Source: Clostridium sp. UBA5530 (lineage in GTDB: Bacteria; Bacillota; Clostridia; Clostridiales; Clostridiaceae). Taken from it: 14,591 nucleotides of DNA. The DNA lies in contig DINW01000073.1 of the NCBI GenBank assembly GCA_002423705.1, forward strand, positions 66,744 through 81,334. The letters run 5' to 3'. The translations under genes and the position numbers were made by a program. Of this stretch, positions 5,310-13,119 are shown one piece after another. The notes beneath the pieces were generated by a model. That model ran no database searches. It had not been told where the DNA came from and worked only from the letters and a program-made list of their open reading frames with translations. How positions within the stretch are numbered: the stretch's first letter is position 1; each line of letters opens with the position of its first letter.

Positions 5310-6740
5310 ATGTTTAAAAGTTATGGGGAACTAAAAAAATATGTGGAAGATAATGATATAAAGATAATTGACTTTAAAGTAATAACTCTTCCAGGTAGGT
5401 GGAATCATCTATCAATACCATCTGAAAGATTAAATGAAAAGTTATTTACTGATGGAATAGGCTTTGACGGATCTAGTTATGGATATTCTAGTATAGAAAA
5501 TTCAGATATGTGCTTTATTCCTGATTTTACAACAGCCTTTATAGATCCATACTGTAATATAAAAACATTAAGTATGTTAGCAAATATATACACGGTAGGA
5601 CAAAAAGAAGAAAGGTTTTCTGGGGATCCAAGATATATTGCAGAAAAGGCTAAAGAGTCTTTAAAAAATTCAGGGATAGCAGATGAATTTGTCATAGGGC
5701 CAGAATTTGAATTTTATATCTTTGATCACGCAAGTTTTGAGATAAGTCATGAGCATCAGGAAGTTACTATAGATTCTAAACAAGCTTATTGGAATAGCAA
5801 TAATAAAGAAGAGAACAACGGATATAAAATGCCTTTCCAAAAAGGATATCATATGGGGTTGCCTTATGATGTTAATAACGATTTAAGAAGCAACATGACA
5901 CTAAAACTTGAAGAAATGGGCATAGATGTTAAGTACCATCATCATGAGGTAGGTGCAGCTGGACAACTTGAAATAGAAGTAGAACTTGGAGAAATGTTAA
6001 AAATGGCAGATGCAACCATGATGGCAAAGTATGTTATTAAAAATGAATCTATAGCACATGGAAAAACTGCTACATTTATGCCAAAACCTTTATATGGTGA
6101 AGCAGGTAGTGGAATGCATGTCCATATGCTATTAAAAAAAGATGGACATAACTTATTTTATAATGAAGAGGGATACTCTAAACTAAGCCAAGAGGCATTG
6201 TATTTTATAGGAGGAATATTAAAGCATTCTAAGGCATTGTTAGGATTTACCAATCCATCAACTAACTCGTATAAAAGATTAGTGCCTGGCTTTGAGGCAC
6301 CAATCTCTATATGCTTCGCTACAGGTAATAGAAGCTCAGTAATAAGGATACCTGGATATGTAAAGGAGCCAGAAAAACGTAGGTTCGAATTTAGACCATC
6401 AGATGCTACATGCAATCCTTATTTGGCCTATTCAGCTATTTTAATGGCTGGAATGGATGGTATAATCAACAAAATTGACCCAACCCAAGAAGGCTTTGGA
6501 CCTTATGATGTAAATGTATTTGATTTACCAGAAGAAGAAAGGAACAAAATAGAGGCACTTCCAACTTCTTTAAACGGTGCATTGGATGAATTGTGGAAGG
6601 ACCATGAATTCTTGCTTAGAGATAAAGTGTTTGATAAGTACTTTATAAAAAATTGGATAGATTATAAGTATAATAATGAATTTTTAAAAAGCAACAATGT
6701 ACCTTCTCCTATAGAATTTCAACTTTATTACGATTTATAA
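5310..6740 (+). CDS. glnA: Glutamine synthetase, type I (beta-like, without adenylylation Tyr)
   Basis: GlnA forms glutamine from glutamate, ammonia and ATP as a dodecamer in the cytoplasm. All core motifs are present: GIGFDGSS (49-56), the metal-binding EFEF (132-135), HHHEVGAAGQLEIE (210-223), GSGMHVH (266-272), NPSTNSYKRLVPGFEAP (315-331), RSSVIRIP (341-348) and EFRPSDATCNPYLAY (360-374). The 476-residue length, the AYWNS...NNGYK segment at about 159-173 and the PSPIEFQLYY C-terminus match the GSI-beta subdivision better than the roughly 444-residue GSI-alpha enzymes usual in Firmicutes. The position of E. coli Tyr397, in its YDLP sequence, is Phe404 (FDLPEEE), so the usual adenylylation cannot occur. 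AGAGGGG just before ATG supports the start. It has its own promoter downstream of aspS and a strong terminator after the stop. Confidence 0.96.
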   Translation: MFKSYGELKKYVEDNDIKIIDFKVITLPGRWNHLSIPSERLNEKLFTDGIGFDGSSYGYSSIENSDMCFIPDFTTAFIDPYCNIKTLSMLANIYTVGQKEERFSGDPRYIAEKAKESLKNSGIADEFVIGPEFEFYIFDHASFEISHEHQEVTIDSKQAYWNSNNKEENNGYKMPFQKGYHMGLPYDVNNDLRSNMTLKLEEMGIDVKYHHHEVGAAGQLEIEVELGEMLKMADATMMAKYVIKNESIAHGKTATFMPKPLYGEAGSGMHVHMLLKKDGHNLFYNEEGYSKLSQEALYFIGGILKHSKALLGFTNPSTNSYKRLVPGFEAPISICFATGNRSSVIRIPGYVKEPEKRRFEFRPSDATCNPYLAYSAILMAGMDGIINKIDPTQEGFGPYDVNVFDLPEEERNKIEALPTSLNGALDELWKDHEFLLRDKVFDKYFIKNWIDYKYNNEFLKSNNVPSPIEFQLYYDL

Positions 6741-6749
6741 GATATAAAT

Positions 6750-6793
6750 AATAGGTATATTTCTTGAGAATTTCAAGAAATATACCTATTTTT
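6750..6793 (+). terminator. Strong intrinsic terminator between glnA and the phytase gene
   Basis: AATAGGTATATTTCTTGA (6750-6767) is perfectly complementary to 6773-6790 across a five-base loop, followed by a run of five T. It lies ten bases after the glnA stop and just past the stop of the convergent minus-strand gene, so it may serve both directions, though the T tract is better for glnA. Confidence 0.93.
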
Positions 6794-6804
6794 AATATAT
6801 TTAT

Positions 6805-7716
6805 TTAGTCAGTGCATTTACAGCCCATATAAGGCGTAATATTTTTAGACTTTATCCATTGACTCCATGAGGTTTTATAATTATCTTTATTTTCTTTGGT
6901 ATAACTATAAAAATTTTTTAAAAATTCAGTTCTCTTGCTTTCTTCAGGTCCTCTTTCTAATATCAAATTTTCGCTGCCAAGTAAAAACTGTCTAAAGATT
7001 ATATCTTCAAAGGAAACATCTTTAGAATTTCTAACCATATCATACATAGCTAGAAAAGTGGTGGTTCTACCAATGCCCTCTTTGCAATGAAAATGAAGCC
7101 AAGAATCTTTAGGAAGAGAGTTTATAAAACTAATAAAAAAGTCAACAGCTTCATCAGTAGGGCGTTCTCCATCGGTAACGGGAATTCTTATGTAGTCTAG
7201 ACCTTTATTTTCTACTAAATACTTTTCATCATAGACTTCATTAGCTATTATTGGTCCAGGACTATTATATGGAGTAACAGGCTCATTTATAGTTATGCTA
7301 GATAATAATTTTTTTTCTGCAGCAACAACTTCTTTAGGAGATAGGCCTTTATTTAAGTTGTCCCGCAAGCCCATCCAACTTATAGCAGAACCATTTAAAA
7401 AACCATGGGACTCTTGTCTCAAATCCACTACAGTAAATTTTTTACCTATGGAATTTTTTATTATGTCTATGGAATTGAAGGTAAACTCAGAACTTCCAGA
7501 AGCATTCAATTCCTTTAGTCCTTTCAAACTTGGAATATTATTGGTAGGATTTATTTTATCAGAAGTCTTTCTGAAACTATTAGGTAGTTCACCATTATTG
7601 TTGAAATCTATAACCAATCTAACAACTTGATTATCCTCAATAGCATATATGGAAGTAAAACTTAAACATATTAAAAATACAAATGTGCTAATGAAACATA
7701 ATATCTTTTTTTTCAC
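6805..7716 (-). CDS. Secreted PTP-like phytase (cysteine phosphatase, PhyA of Selenomonas type)
   Basis: This 303-residue protein is an exported member of the protein-tyrosine-phosphatase-like inositol phosphatase family. It has a typical signal peptide (MKKK, hydrophobic 5-20, likely cleavage after Ala25 in SIYA-IED). The P-loop HCKEGIGRTTTF at 210-221 gives nucleophile Cys211 and Arg217. PVTDGERPTDE at 179-189 supplies the general acid, probably Asp182. DLRQESHGFLNG at 98-109 is a signature shared with characterised PTP-like phytases. Expected activity is stepwise dephosphorylation of inositol polyphosphates, or of another phosphate ester, outside the cell. The start is GTG, chosen because AGGAGG (7723-7728 on this strand) is six bases before it. 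It lies 77 bases after the LTA-synthase-type gene with no terminator between them, so it may be cotranscribed; a weak promoter of its own is also possible. Substrate is not certain. Confidence 0.85.
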   Translation of the reverse strand: MKKKILCFISTFVFLICLSFTSIYAIEDNQVVRLVIDFNNNGELPNSFRKTSDKINPTNNIPSLKGLKELNASGSSEFTFNSIDIIKNSIGKKFTVVDLRQESHGFLNGSAISWMGLRDNLNKGLSPKEVVAAEKKLLSSITINEPVTPYNSPGPIIANEVYDEKYLVENKGLDYIRIPVTDGERPTDEAVDFFISFINSLPKDSWLHFHCKEGIGRTTTFLAMYDMVRNSKDVSFEDIIFRQFLLGSENLILERGPEESKRTEFLKNFYSYTKENKDNYKTSWSQWIKSKNITPYMGCKCTD

Positions 7717-7751
7717 AATATACCTCCTCTACATAAGAGATGTTTTTAATT

Positions 7752-7780
7752 AGTATATAGCTTAAAAATATAATTATTCA
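7752..7780 (-). promoter_or_regulatory. Weak candidate promoter for the phytase gene
   Basis: On the minus strand TATACT (7752-7757) is 17 bases from TGAATA (7775-7780), a poor -35 box. It would give a leader of about 30 bases. Read-through from the upstream gene is an alternative. Confidence 0.3.
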
Positions 7781-7793
7781 TTTAGAAAGGTTT

Positions 7794-9749
7794 TTAATCA
7801 GTTAATATATAGATATTGCTTTTTTTAAGTATAGTATTTTTAGAATCCACCATGGCAGCATATACCTCTTTGTAGTCTTTTAATGATGAAGAGGAAACCT
7901 TCAGGGTGGAATCATCTATAAAAGTAGTTTCAATAGAATCTTTACCTAAAAAAATTTTAGTATGCTCTGTAAATCCAGAACCTTTTAATATAATATTCTC
8001 ATCTTGTCTTATATGAGAAGAGATAAATAAAGGATTAATACCTAACTCTATATCTGAAATATTATGAGGAAATATATTATTGAAGTAATAGTTTTTGCCA
8101 TATAAAAAATCATACTGCAAAAGCCTAAAGGCTTCCATATAACCATCATAGTCCTTAAATATGTTGTGAAAGCTATTAATAGCTCCAGAGACACCTATCA
8201 TATTTAGAGCTTTTGTGCTTAACATATATGCTTCTATATTTTCATCAAATTTTTTGCAACCTATATTATCCCATATTACATAAGGTGTTTCATATCGTTT
8301 GCTATTTTCTAATGATACAGCATCCAATATACTATAATTCTCTCCTAAAGAAGGAAGGTGATCTCCATAAAACACAACAATAGAAGGTTCTTTGGTGGTA
8401 TATATATAATTTACAAGGTTTTTTACAAATTCATCTACTTGTTGGAGCTGATATAAATAATTTTCTAGAATTATCTTATCAGACTCTGAAAATGGACCTT
8501 CTACTTTAGGACCTTTTTCATTTATGATTTCAGTAGGATATGGACCATGAGGCTGAAGGGAAATAGTAAATATAAAATCCAGTGAGGGGTTTTTATTTAA
8601 AATCTTTTCTATTTGTTCTGTTAAAATTTTATCCTCATACCATCCTCCAACCTTCACTTTATTAGGTATAAATTCACCACTAATAAATCTTTCAAAACCT
8701 AAATTCCTAAAAACGTCTATTCTATTATAAAAATTCCCCCAATAACTATGAAGGGCAGTGGTACTATAACCATAGGACTTAAGTATATGTGCTATGGATT
8801 CAACAGGAGAAGTATTTAACTTTTGAACGTAAGGAGTGCTACCAGGGTGTAAAAAATCCATATTTAGGCCTGTGAGGACTTCAAACTCAGTATTGGAAGT
8901 TCCACCTCCAATAGAAGAAACTTTAAGAGTTCCAGAGGAATATCTTTTACTTAGGGATCTAAAATATGGGATTGGATCTACAGAAAAATCCACATTGTTT
9001 AAAATAAGGGGATCAAAAAAGCTTTCCAACTGTACTATTATAATATTAGGTAGGGCAGTAGGTGAAACTAAGGGATTTAAAGTATTAACCCTTTCAATCT
9101 CTTCTTTTATAGAAACTATATTTTCTTTGGAATATTCCTGAGGTTCCTTAGGATTCATAGCAACTACGGTTTCAATGAAAGAATAAGGAAAGCCATAGGT
9201 ATAATAGGATTGTTTTACGTCCCATAGTATAGGCTTTATATGGAGAGCAGTAATCATAAATTTTGATATAAATGGGAATAAAACTATATATAGTAGCACA
9301 ATATAAAGGGAAATTTTGTTTTTAAAACGATTTTGGTGTCTTTCTTTTTTCCAGAAGTAAAATACTAAAAATACAGAGGATGATATAAGAAGAATAATGA
9401 ATATTATATCCGTACCTTTTAAGTATTCTTTAGCTATGCCTGTAGCCTCACCTGCTAAGAAAAAATCTTGAATCATTAAAGGATCTCCTCTAAAGTTGGT
9501 TTTAATACCACTAGCGAAGCTTAAAAGTACCCATAGGGCTGCATATATACAAAATAGCATTTTTTTTCTTTTAAAAAAGAATATAAAACTGCTAAAGAAT
9601 ATTAAAAGCAGCAAATTAAATACCCAGATAAGGGGATTGGCAAGTATGTAGCCTAAAGCAGAATAAAGGCTGGAACGTTGTAAAGATTCTATGAATATGC
9701 TAAGTATTATATATAATAAACTCCAATTTAAAAAAGTTACTTTTTTCAT
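7794..9749 (-). CDS. LTA synthase family protein (membrane sulfatase-fold phosphotransferase) with IPT/TIG-like C-terminus
   Basis: This 651-residue protein has an N-terminal block of about five membrane helices (near 8-24, 40-59, 64-82, 113-132, 147-165) and an extracellular alkaline-phosphatase/sulfatase domain. Characterised LtaS relatives polymerise glycerol-phosphate from phosphatidylglycerol outside the membrane; some paralogues are primases or act on other glycans. Metal and catalytic motifs are VQLESF (Glu242), GGGTSNTEFE (nucleophile Thr284), ALHSYWGNFYNR (332-343), PHGPYP (400-405) and YGDHLPSLG (Asp463, His464). After about residue 570, a segment with INPLFISS, ILKGSGFTEHTKIFLG and TFIDDSTLKVSS reads like one IPT/TIG immunoglobulin-like domain; it is absent from S. 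aureus LtaS as I know it. AGGGAG (9757-9762 on this strand) fixes the start. A perfect inverted repeat ends one base before that site. Confidence 0.88.
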   Translation of the reverse strand: MKKVTFLNWSLLYIILSIFIESLQRSSLYSALGYILANPLIWVFNLLLLIFFSSFIFFFKRKKMLFCIYAALWVLLSFASGIKTNFRGDPLMIQDFFLAGEATGIAKEYLKGTDIIFIILLISSSVFLVFYFWKKERHQNRFKNKISLYIVLLYIVLFPFISKFMITALHIKPILWDVKQSYYTYGFPYSFIETVVAMNPKEPQEYSKENIVSIKEEIERVNTLNPLVSPTALPNIIIVQLESFFDPLILNNVDFSVDPIPYFRSLSKRYSSGTLKVSSIGGGTSNTEFEVLTGLNMDFLHPGSTPYVQKLNTSPVESIAHILKSYGYSTTALHSYWGNFYNRIDVFRNLGFERFISGEFIPNKVKVGGWYEDKILTEQIEKILNKNPSLDFIFTISLQPHGPYPTEIINEKGPKVEGPFSESDKIILENYLYQLQQVDEFVKNLVNYIYTTKEPSIVVFYGDHLPSLGENYSILDAVSLENSKRYETPYVIWDNIGCKKFDENIEAYMLSTKALNMIGVSGAINSFHNIFKDYDGYMEAFRLLQYDFLYGKNYYFNNIFPHNISDIELGINPLFISSHIRQDENIILKGSGFTEHTKIFLGKDSIETTFIDDSTLKVSSSSLKDYKEVYAAMVDSKNTILKKSNIYILTD

Positions 9750-9763
9750 ATAAAAACTCCCTT

Positions 9764-9810
9764 CATAGATATAGCTAAAACCCTATAATAAAGTTTTAGC
9801 TATATCTATG
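9764..9810. repeat. Perfect 18-bp inverted repeat between cobO and the LTA-synthase-type gene
   Basis: CATAGATATAGCTAAAAC (9764-9781) is exactly complementary to 9793-9810, with an 11-base spacer. In minus-strand RNA it forms an 18-bp hairpin 30 bases after the cobO stop and one base before the next gene's ribosome binding site. On that strand no T tract follows directly (GAAGGGAG, then TTTTT), so it is a poor intrinsic terminator. It may end cobO transcription weakly, protect the mRNA end, or bind a protein. Confidence 0.85.
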
Positions 9811-9840
9811 AATTTTATAAGAGTTTTTTTAGATATATTT

Positions 9841-10353
9841 CTAACAGTCAATTCCTTTTCTTGATAACACTCCTTTTTCATAGTAGTGTTTAACTTCCAT
9901 CATTTCTGTGACCAAGTCGGCCATATCAATAAGTGCTTTAGGGGCATATCTTCCAGTTATTATTACTTCTACATTTTCTTTTCGATGCTCAAGTATTCTA
10001 AGAGTATCCTCCAAATCCAGAAGGTTAAAGTGCAGAGCTATTGCAAGCTCATCCAAAATAACTAAATCATAGGTACCTTCATTTAAAATCTTTTCTACTC
10101 TTTTCAGACCACAATTAGCTAAAATTTTATCTTCTATAGAAGGAGCTCTGTTAATAAAACACCCTTGGCCTAATTGCTCTATGGTTATATTGGGAAAATA
10201 TGTATCTAAAGCCGTTTCACTATACTTCATATCTTTAATAAACTGCCCCACATAAACTTTTCTGCCACAAAGGAGAGACCTTAAAGCAACGCCGAAGGCA
10301 GCTGTGGTTTTTCCCTTGCCATTACCAGTATAAACATGTAAATAACCTTTCAT
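9841..10353 (-). CDS. cobO: Cob(I)alamin adenosyltransferase (CobO/BtuR/CobA type)
   Basis: This cytoplasmic enzyme transfers the 5'-deoxyadenosyl group of ATP to cob(I)alamin or cob(I)yrinic acid a,c-diamide, making coenzyme B12 forms. The Walker A motif GNGKGKTT (10-17) follows the typical MKGYLHVYT start, and VILDELAIALHFNLLD (98-113) and VEVIITGRYAPKALIDMADL (128-147) are family hallmarks. The length is 170 residues. A possible start four codons upstream has no spaced ribosome binding site; the chosen ATG at 10353 has AAGGA 11 bases upstream, overlapping the hutD stop codon, which suggests translational coupling. No cobalamin riboswitch or other cobalamin gene lies in the window, so it could serve de novo synthesis or salvage. 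Confidence 0.93.
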   Translation of the reverse strand: MKGYLHVYTGNGKGKTTAAFGVALRSLLCGRKVYVGQFIKDMKYSETALDTYFPNITIEQLGQGCFINRAPSIEDKILANCGLKRVEKILNEGTYDLVILDELAIALHFNLLDLEDTLRILEHRKENVEVIITGRYAPKALIDMADLVTEMMEVKHYYEKGVLSRKGIDC

Positions 10354-10367
10354 AAACAAACACATCC

Positions 10368-10973
10368 TTAAAGACTTTTTTTAGTTATATAAGTTTCGAT
10401 GATTTTGCAATATTCTAAAGAATTTATAGTCAACAAGTCTTCTTCACTAATATCTACGGATATAAAATCTCCTGAATTTAATAAAATCTCCCTGCCAGTT
10501 AGTATAAAGTTACAGATACCTTCATATATATAAAATCCCCTATTGCAGTAACATAGATTATCTTCTTTATGCAAGTTTAGAATTTTTCTTTTGCCTTTAT
10601 CCAAAGAGAAACTAGAAACACTGCCATCATAATTATTTTTCAACATTAAGTTGAAATCTATAGCTTTACCATAACTTTTAGTATTCCAATTACCTTTAAA
10701 ACTATGGGGCTTAAAATTTTCTAGCTTAATCTTAGTGTCTTCATTATGGAGTAAAGTTACATCACCTTCTAAAATCATTATTATCCTATTTACATTAGGA
10801 AGGACAGTGAAGGAAGATTCTTCTGTGTCAATGGTAGCAGAACTTAATCTCCAGTTAAAGTCTAAGGATTTATATTTGGAGCTATGTGGGTATATAGCTA
10901 TTTCAGTGGTGACCCCTCCAGACCAATTAGCTGAATTTTGAAGTTCTTTTTTTATTAGATTTATAGTATTCAT
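10368..10973 (-). CDS. HutD-family cupin-like protein
   Basis: This 201-residue protein belongs to the HutD family (bicupin fold). In proteobacteria hutD sits in histidine-utilisation operons and is thought to limit their activity, with an uncertain molecular role. Signature stretches are NWSGGVTTEIAIYP (16-29), FNWRLSSATID (39-49) and SSFTVLPNVNRIIMILEG (54-71). The ATG at 10973 is preferred over an in-frame TTG seven codons upstream because GAAGG lies ten bases before it. It overlaps the cobO ribosome binding site by its TAA, so the two form an operon. No hut genes are nearby, so a role in histidine breakdown is not supported by context; the name marks homology only. Confidence 0.8.
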   Translation of the reverse strand: MNTINLIKKELQNSANWSGGVTTEIAIYPHSSKYKSLDFNWRLSSATIDTEESSFTVLPNVNRIIMILEGDVTLLHNEDTKIKLENFKPHSFKGNWNTKSYGKAIDFNLMLKNNYDGSVSSFSLDKGKRKILNLHKEDNLCYCNRGFYIYEGICNFILTGREILLNSGDFISVDISEEDLLTINSLEYCKIIETYITKKSL

Positions 10974-11016
10974 TTGTAATTTACCTTCTTTCAAATAATA
11001 AAGCTATATATATATT

Positions 11017-11045
11017 ATTATACTATGATAAGTCTATATTTAAAA
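11017..11045 (-). promoter_or_regulatory. Candidate promoter of hutD-cobO
   Basis: A perfect TATAAT (11017-11022 on the minus strand) lies about 45 bases before the hutD ATG. The hexamer 17 bases upstream is TTTTAA, a weak -35 box. The TATAAT is credible; the full promoter is less so. Confidence 0.4.
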
Positions 11046-11071
11046 AATAAAAATTGATATTGTTATTTTAA

Positions 11072-11121
11072 AATCTGTATGGTATTACCTTAATAGTGAA
11101 GTTATTTTATGGTATAATTTT
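11072..11121 (+). promoter_or_regulatory. Promoter of pepF, extended -10 with upstream CTGTATnGTAT element
   Basis: TGGTATAAT (11110-11118) is an extended -10 box. There is no good -35 box (TTAATA at 11090-11095). AATCTGTATGGTAT at 11072-11085 lies upstream and is repeated at the same distance before the MATE gene (13172-13221), where 35 of 50 aligned bases agree without gaps. Confidence 0.65.
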
Positions 11122-11170
11122 CACAACGACCAAAGTAGAAAATAAATAATAAATAAAAGGGGGTACTACT

Positions 11171-12949
11171 ATGGAGTTAAAATGGAGTTTAAAAGAATTA
11201 TATGAATCTTTTCAATGTAATGAGTTTAAAGAAGATATAAAAAAATTAGATTGTTATATTGAAAAAATTAACACTTTTGCAAATGAAGCTACTTTAAATC
11301 ATGATGATGAGGCTGAGAAATTAGAAAACTATATAAATACTTCTAAAAAATTCGTTGATTTAGTATCAAGAGTTGGCTCTTTCACATCATTAACATTAAG
11401 TGTAGAATCTAAAAATGTAGAAGCATTAAAATATTCAGATATAATAGACCAAAAACTCAGTCTTTTAGCTGAAGCAGATACAAAGATGAGTAAGTGGCTA
11501 GGAGATGTAAATAACCTTGATGCTATTATAGAAACATCTGATTTATTAAAAGAACATAAATTTTATTTAAAAGAAATAGTTAGAAAAAATAAATATATAT
11601 TAGGTGAAGGCGAAGAGGCCATAATAGCTCAAATGAAGAACAATGGGTCTAATGCATGGTCCAAATATAAAGATCTTTTGATATCAAACCATAAGGTGGA
11701 TATTGAAATAGACGGAGAAAAGAAAAGTCTACCTTTAACAGTTGTATTGAACATGGCTTATGATAATGATAAAGACCTTAGAAAAAAATCCTATGAGGCA
11801 GAGATAGCATCTTATAAGGCTGTAGAGGATGGAGTTGCTGCAGCTTTGAATGCAATTAAAGGAGAAGTAATAACGGTTTGTAATTTAAGAGGATATTCAT
11901 CTCCATTAGATATGACATTGGAAGAATCTAGAATGGATAGAGAAACCTTAGATGCTATGTTAACAGCTATGAAGGAGAGCCTACCTGTATTTAGAAAATA
12001 CTTAAGAAGGAAGGGTGAACTTCTAGGATACAAAAATGGTCTTCCATTTTATGAAATGTATGCACCTGTTATAAAAAAAGACATGAAATATGACTACGAA
12101 GCAGGGAAAAAATTTGTTGAAAAAAACTTTAGAACTTTTAGTGACCATTTAGGAGATTTTGCTAGAAGAGCTTTTGATAACAGTTGGATAGATGTATTAC
12201 CTAGAGAAGGAAAAGTAGGGGGCGCATTTTGTGCAGGGTTGCATAGTTTAGGTGAAAGCAGAGTTATGCTTAACTATGGAGATAATTTTGGAGATGTAGT
12301 TACAATGGCCCACGAGTTAGGCCATGGATTTCATGGGGAATGTTTAAAAAATGAAAGCATACTAAATGCAGACTATCCAATGCCATTAGCTGAAACAGCT
12401 TCAACATTCTGTGAAACTATAGTAAAAAAGGCAGCCATAAAAGAAGCTGACCAAGATGAAGCTTTTGCTATATTAGAAAGTGAAATAGGAGATTGTACCC
12501 AAGTAATAGTAGATATATACTCAAGATTTCTATTTGAAAGTGAAGTATTTGAAAGAAGAAAAGAAAGTTCTATGACTGCAGAAGAATTAAAAGAAATAAT
12601 GTTAAAAGCTCAAAAAGAAGCTTATGGAGACGGGCTAGACGAAAATTTCTTACATCCATACATGTGGACATGGAAACCTCACTATTACTATGCAGATGCT
12701 AATTTCTATAACTTCCCATATGCTTTTGGCCTTCTTTTCGCAAAAGGACTTTATGCAGAATATTTAAAGAGAGGTAAGGAATTCACAAAAGCATATGAAG
12801 AATTGCTTGCATTGACTGGAAAGAATATGATAGCTGATGTAACTAAAGTTATGAATATAGATATCCACGATATTAACTTCTGGAGAAATTCATTGAAGAT
12901 AATAGAAGAAGATATAAATAAGTTCTTAGAACTAAGCTATAATAGATAA
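11171..12949 (+). CDS. pepF: Oligoendopeptidase F (M3 family zinc metallopeptidase)
   Basis: PepF is a cytoplasmic zinc metallopeptidase that trims short peptides, typically of 7-17 residues. The product has 592 residues, the normal length. The zinc site HELGH at 381-385 lies in VTMAHELGHGFHGE, and the third ligand Glu408 is in PLAETASTFCE, as in M3 enzymes. The N-terminal helical region (1-200) matches oligoendopeptidase F, with WSLKELY at the start. The C-terminal segment HPYMWTWKPHYYYADANFYNFPYAFG (near 496-521) holds the substrate-binding tyrosines and histidine typical of the family. AAGGGGG (11157-11163) precedes ATG by seven bases. It is a single-gene unit with its own promoter and a terminator at 13033. 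No signal peptide is present. Confidence 0.95.
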   Translation: MELKWSLKELYESFQCNEFKEDIKKLDCYIEKINTFANEATLNHDDEAEKLENYINTSKKFVDLVSRVGSFTSLTLSVESKNVEALKYSDIIDQKLSLLAEADTKMSKWLGDVNNLDAIIETSDLLKEHKFYLKEIVRKNKYILGEGEEAIIAQMKNNGSNAWSKYKDLLISNHKVDIEIDGEKKSLPLTVVLNMAYDNDKDLRKKSYEAEIASYKAVEDGVAAALNAIKGEVITVCNLRGYSSPLDMTLEESRMDRETLDAMLTAMKESLPVFRKYLRRKGELLGYKNGLPFYEMYAPVIKKDMKYDYEAGKKFVEKNFRTFSDHLGDFARRAFDNSWIDVLPREGKVGGAFCAGLHSLGESRVMLNYGDNFGDVVTMAHELGHGFHGECLKNESILNADYPMPLAETASTFCETIVKKAAIKEADQDEAFAILESEIGDCTQVIVDIYSRFLFESEVFERRKESSMTAEELKEIMLKAQKEAYGDGLDENFLHPYMWTWKPHYYYADANFYNFPYAFGLLFAKGLYAEYLKRGKEFTKAYEELLALTGKNMIADVTKVMNIDIHDINFWRNSLKIIEEDINKFLELSYNR

Positions 12950-13032
12950 ATCTTTTTAAAAAACCAGTGCTGATAGATAAATGCTGAAACAAGGAAAAAT
13001 ATAATAGTTGAAAAATTAGTTTTTATTAAAAG

Positions 13033-13078
13033 AACTATTGATATATTATGGAATTAAATAGTATATCAATAGTTTTTT
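13033..13078 (+). terminator. Intrinsic terminator downstream of pepF
   Basis: AACTATTGATATA (13033-13045) pairs with TATATCAATAGTT (13062-13074) across a 16-base AT-rich loop, and a run of six T follows (13073-13078). It lies about 85 bases after the stop; the stretch between contains nothing else I can identify. Confidence 0.85.
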
Positions 13079-13119
13079 ACTTTCTAAAGATAATTTTTAA
13101 AACAAAATATTATTATAGC

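Noticed and set aside
7754..7764. TATATAGCTTA recurring at 1837-1847 and 7754-7764, and nearly so (inverted) near 11001-11010
   Set aside because: Short AT-rich words recur easily in this DNA; positions relative to genes differ and orientation is not consistent.
8836..9141. 101-codon plus-strand ORF inside the LTA-synthase-type gene
   Set aside because: It is antisense to a conserved catalytic region and has no family match; it is a shadow frame.
10974..10994. TTG start seven codons upstream in hutD
   Set aside because: The GAAGG ribosome binding site lies inside this extension and serves the ATG at 10973.
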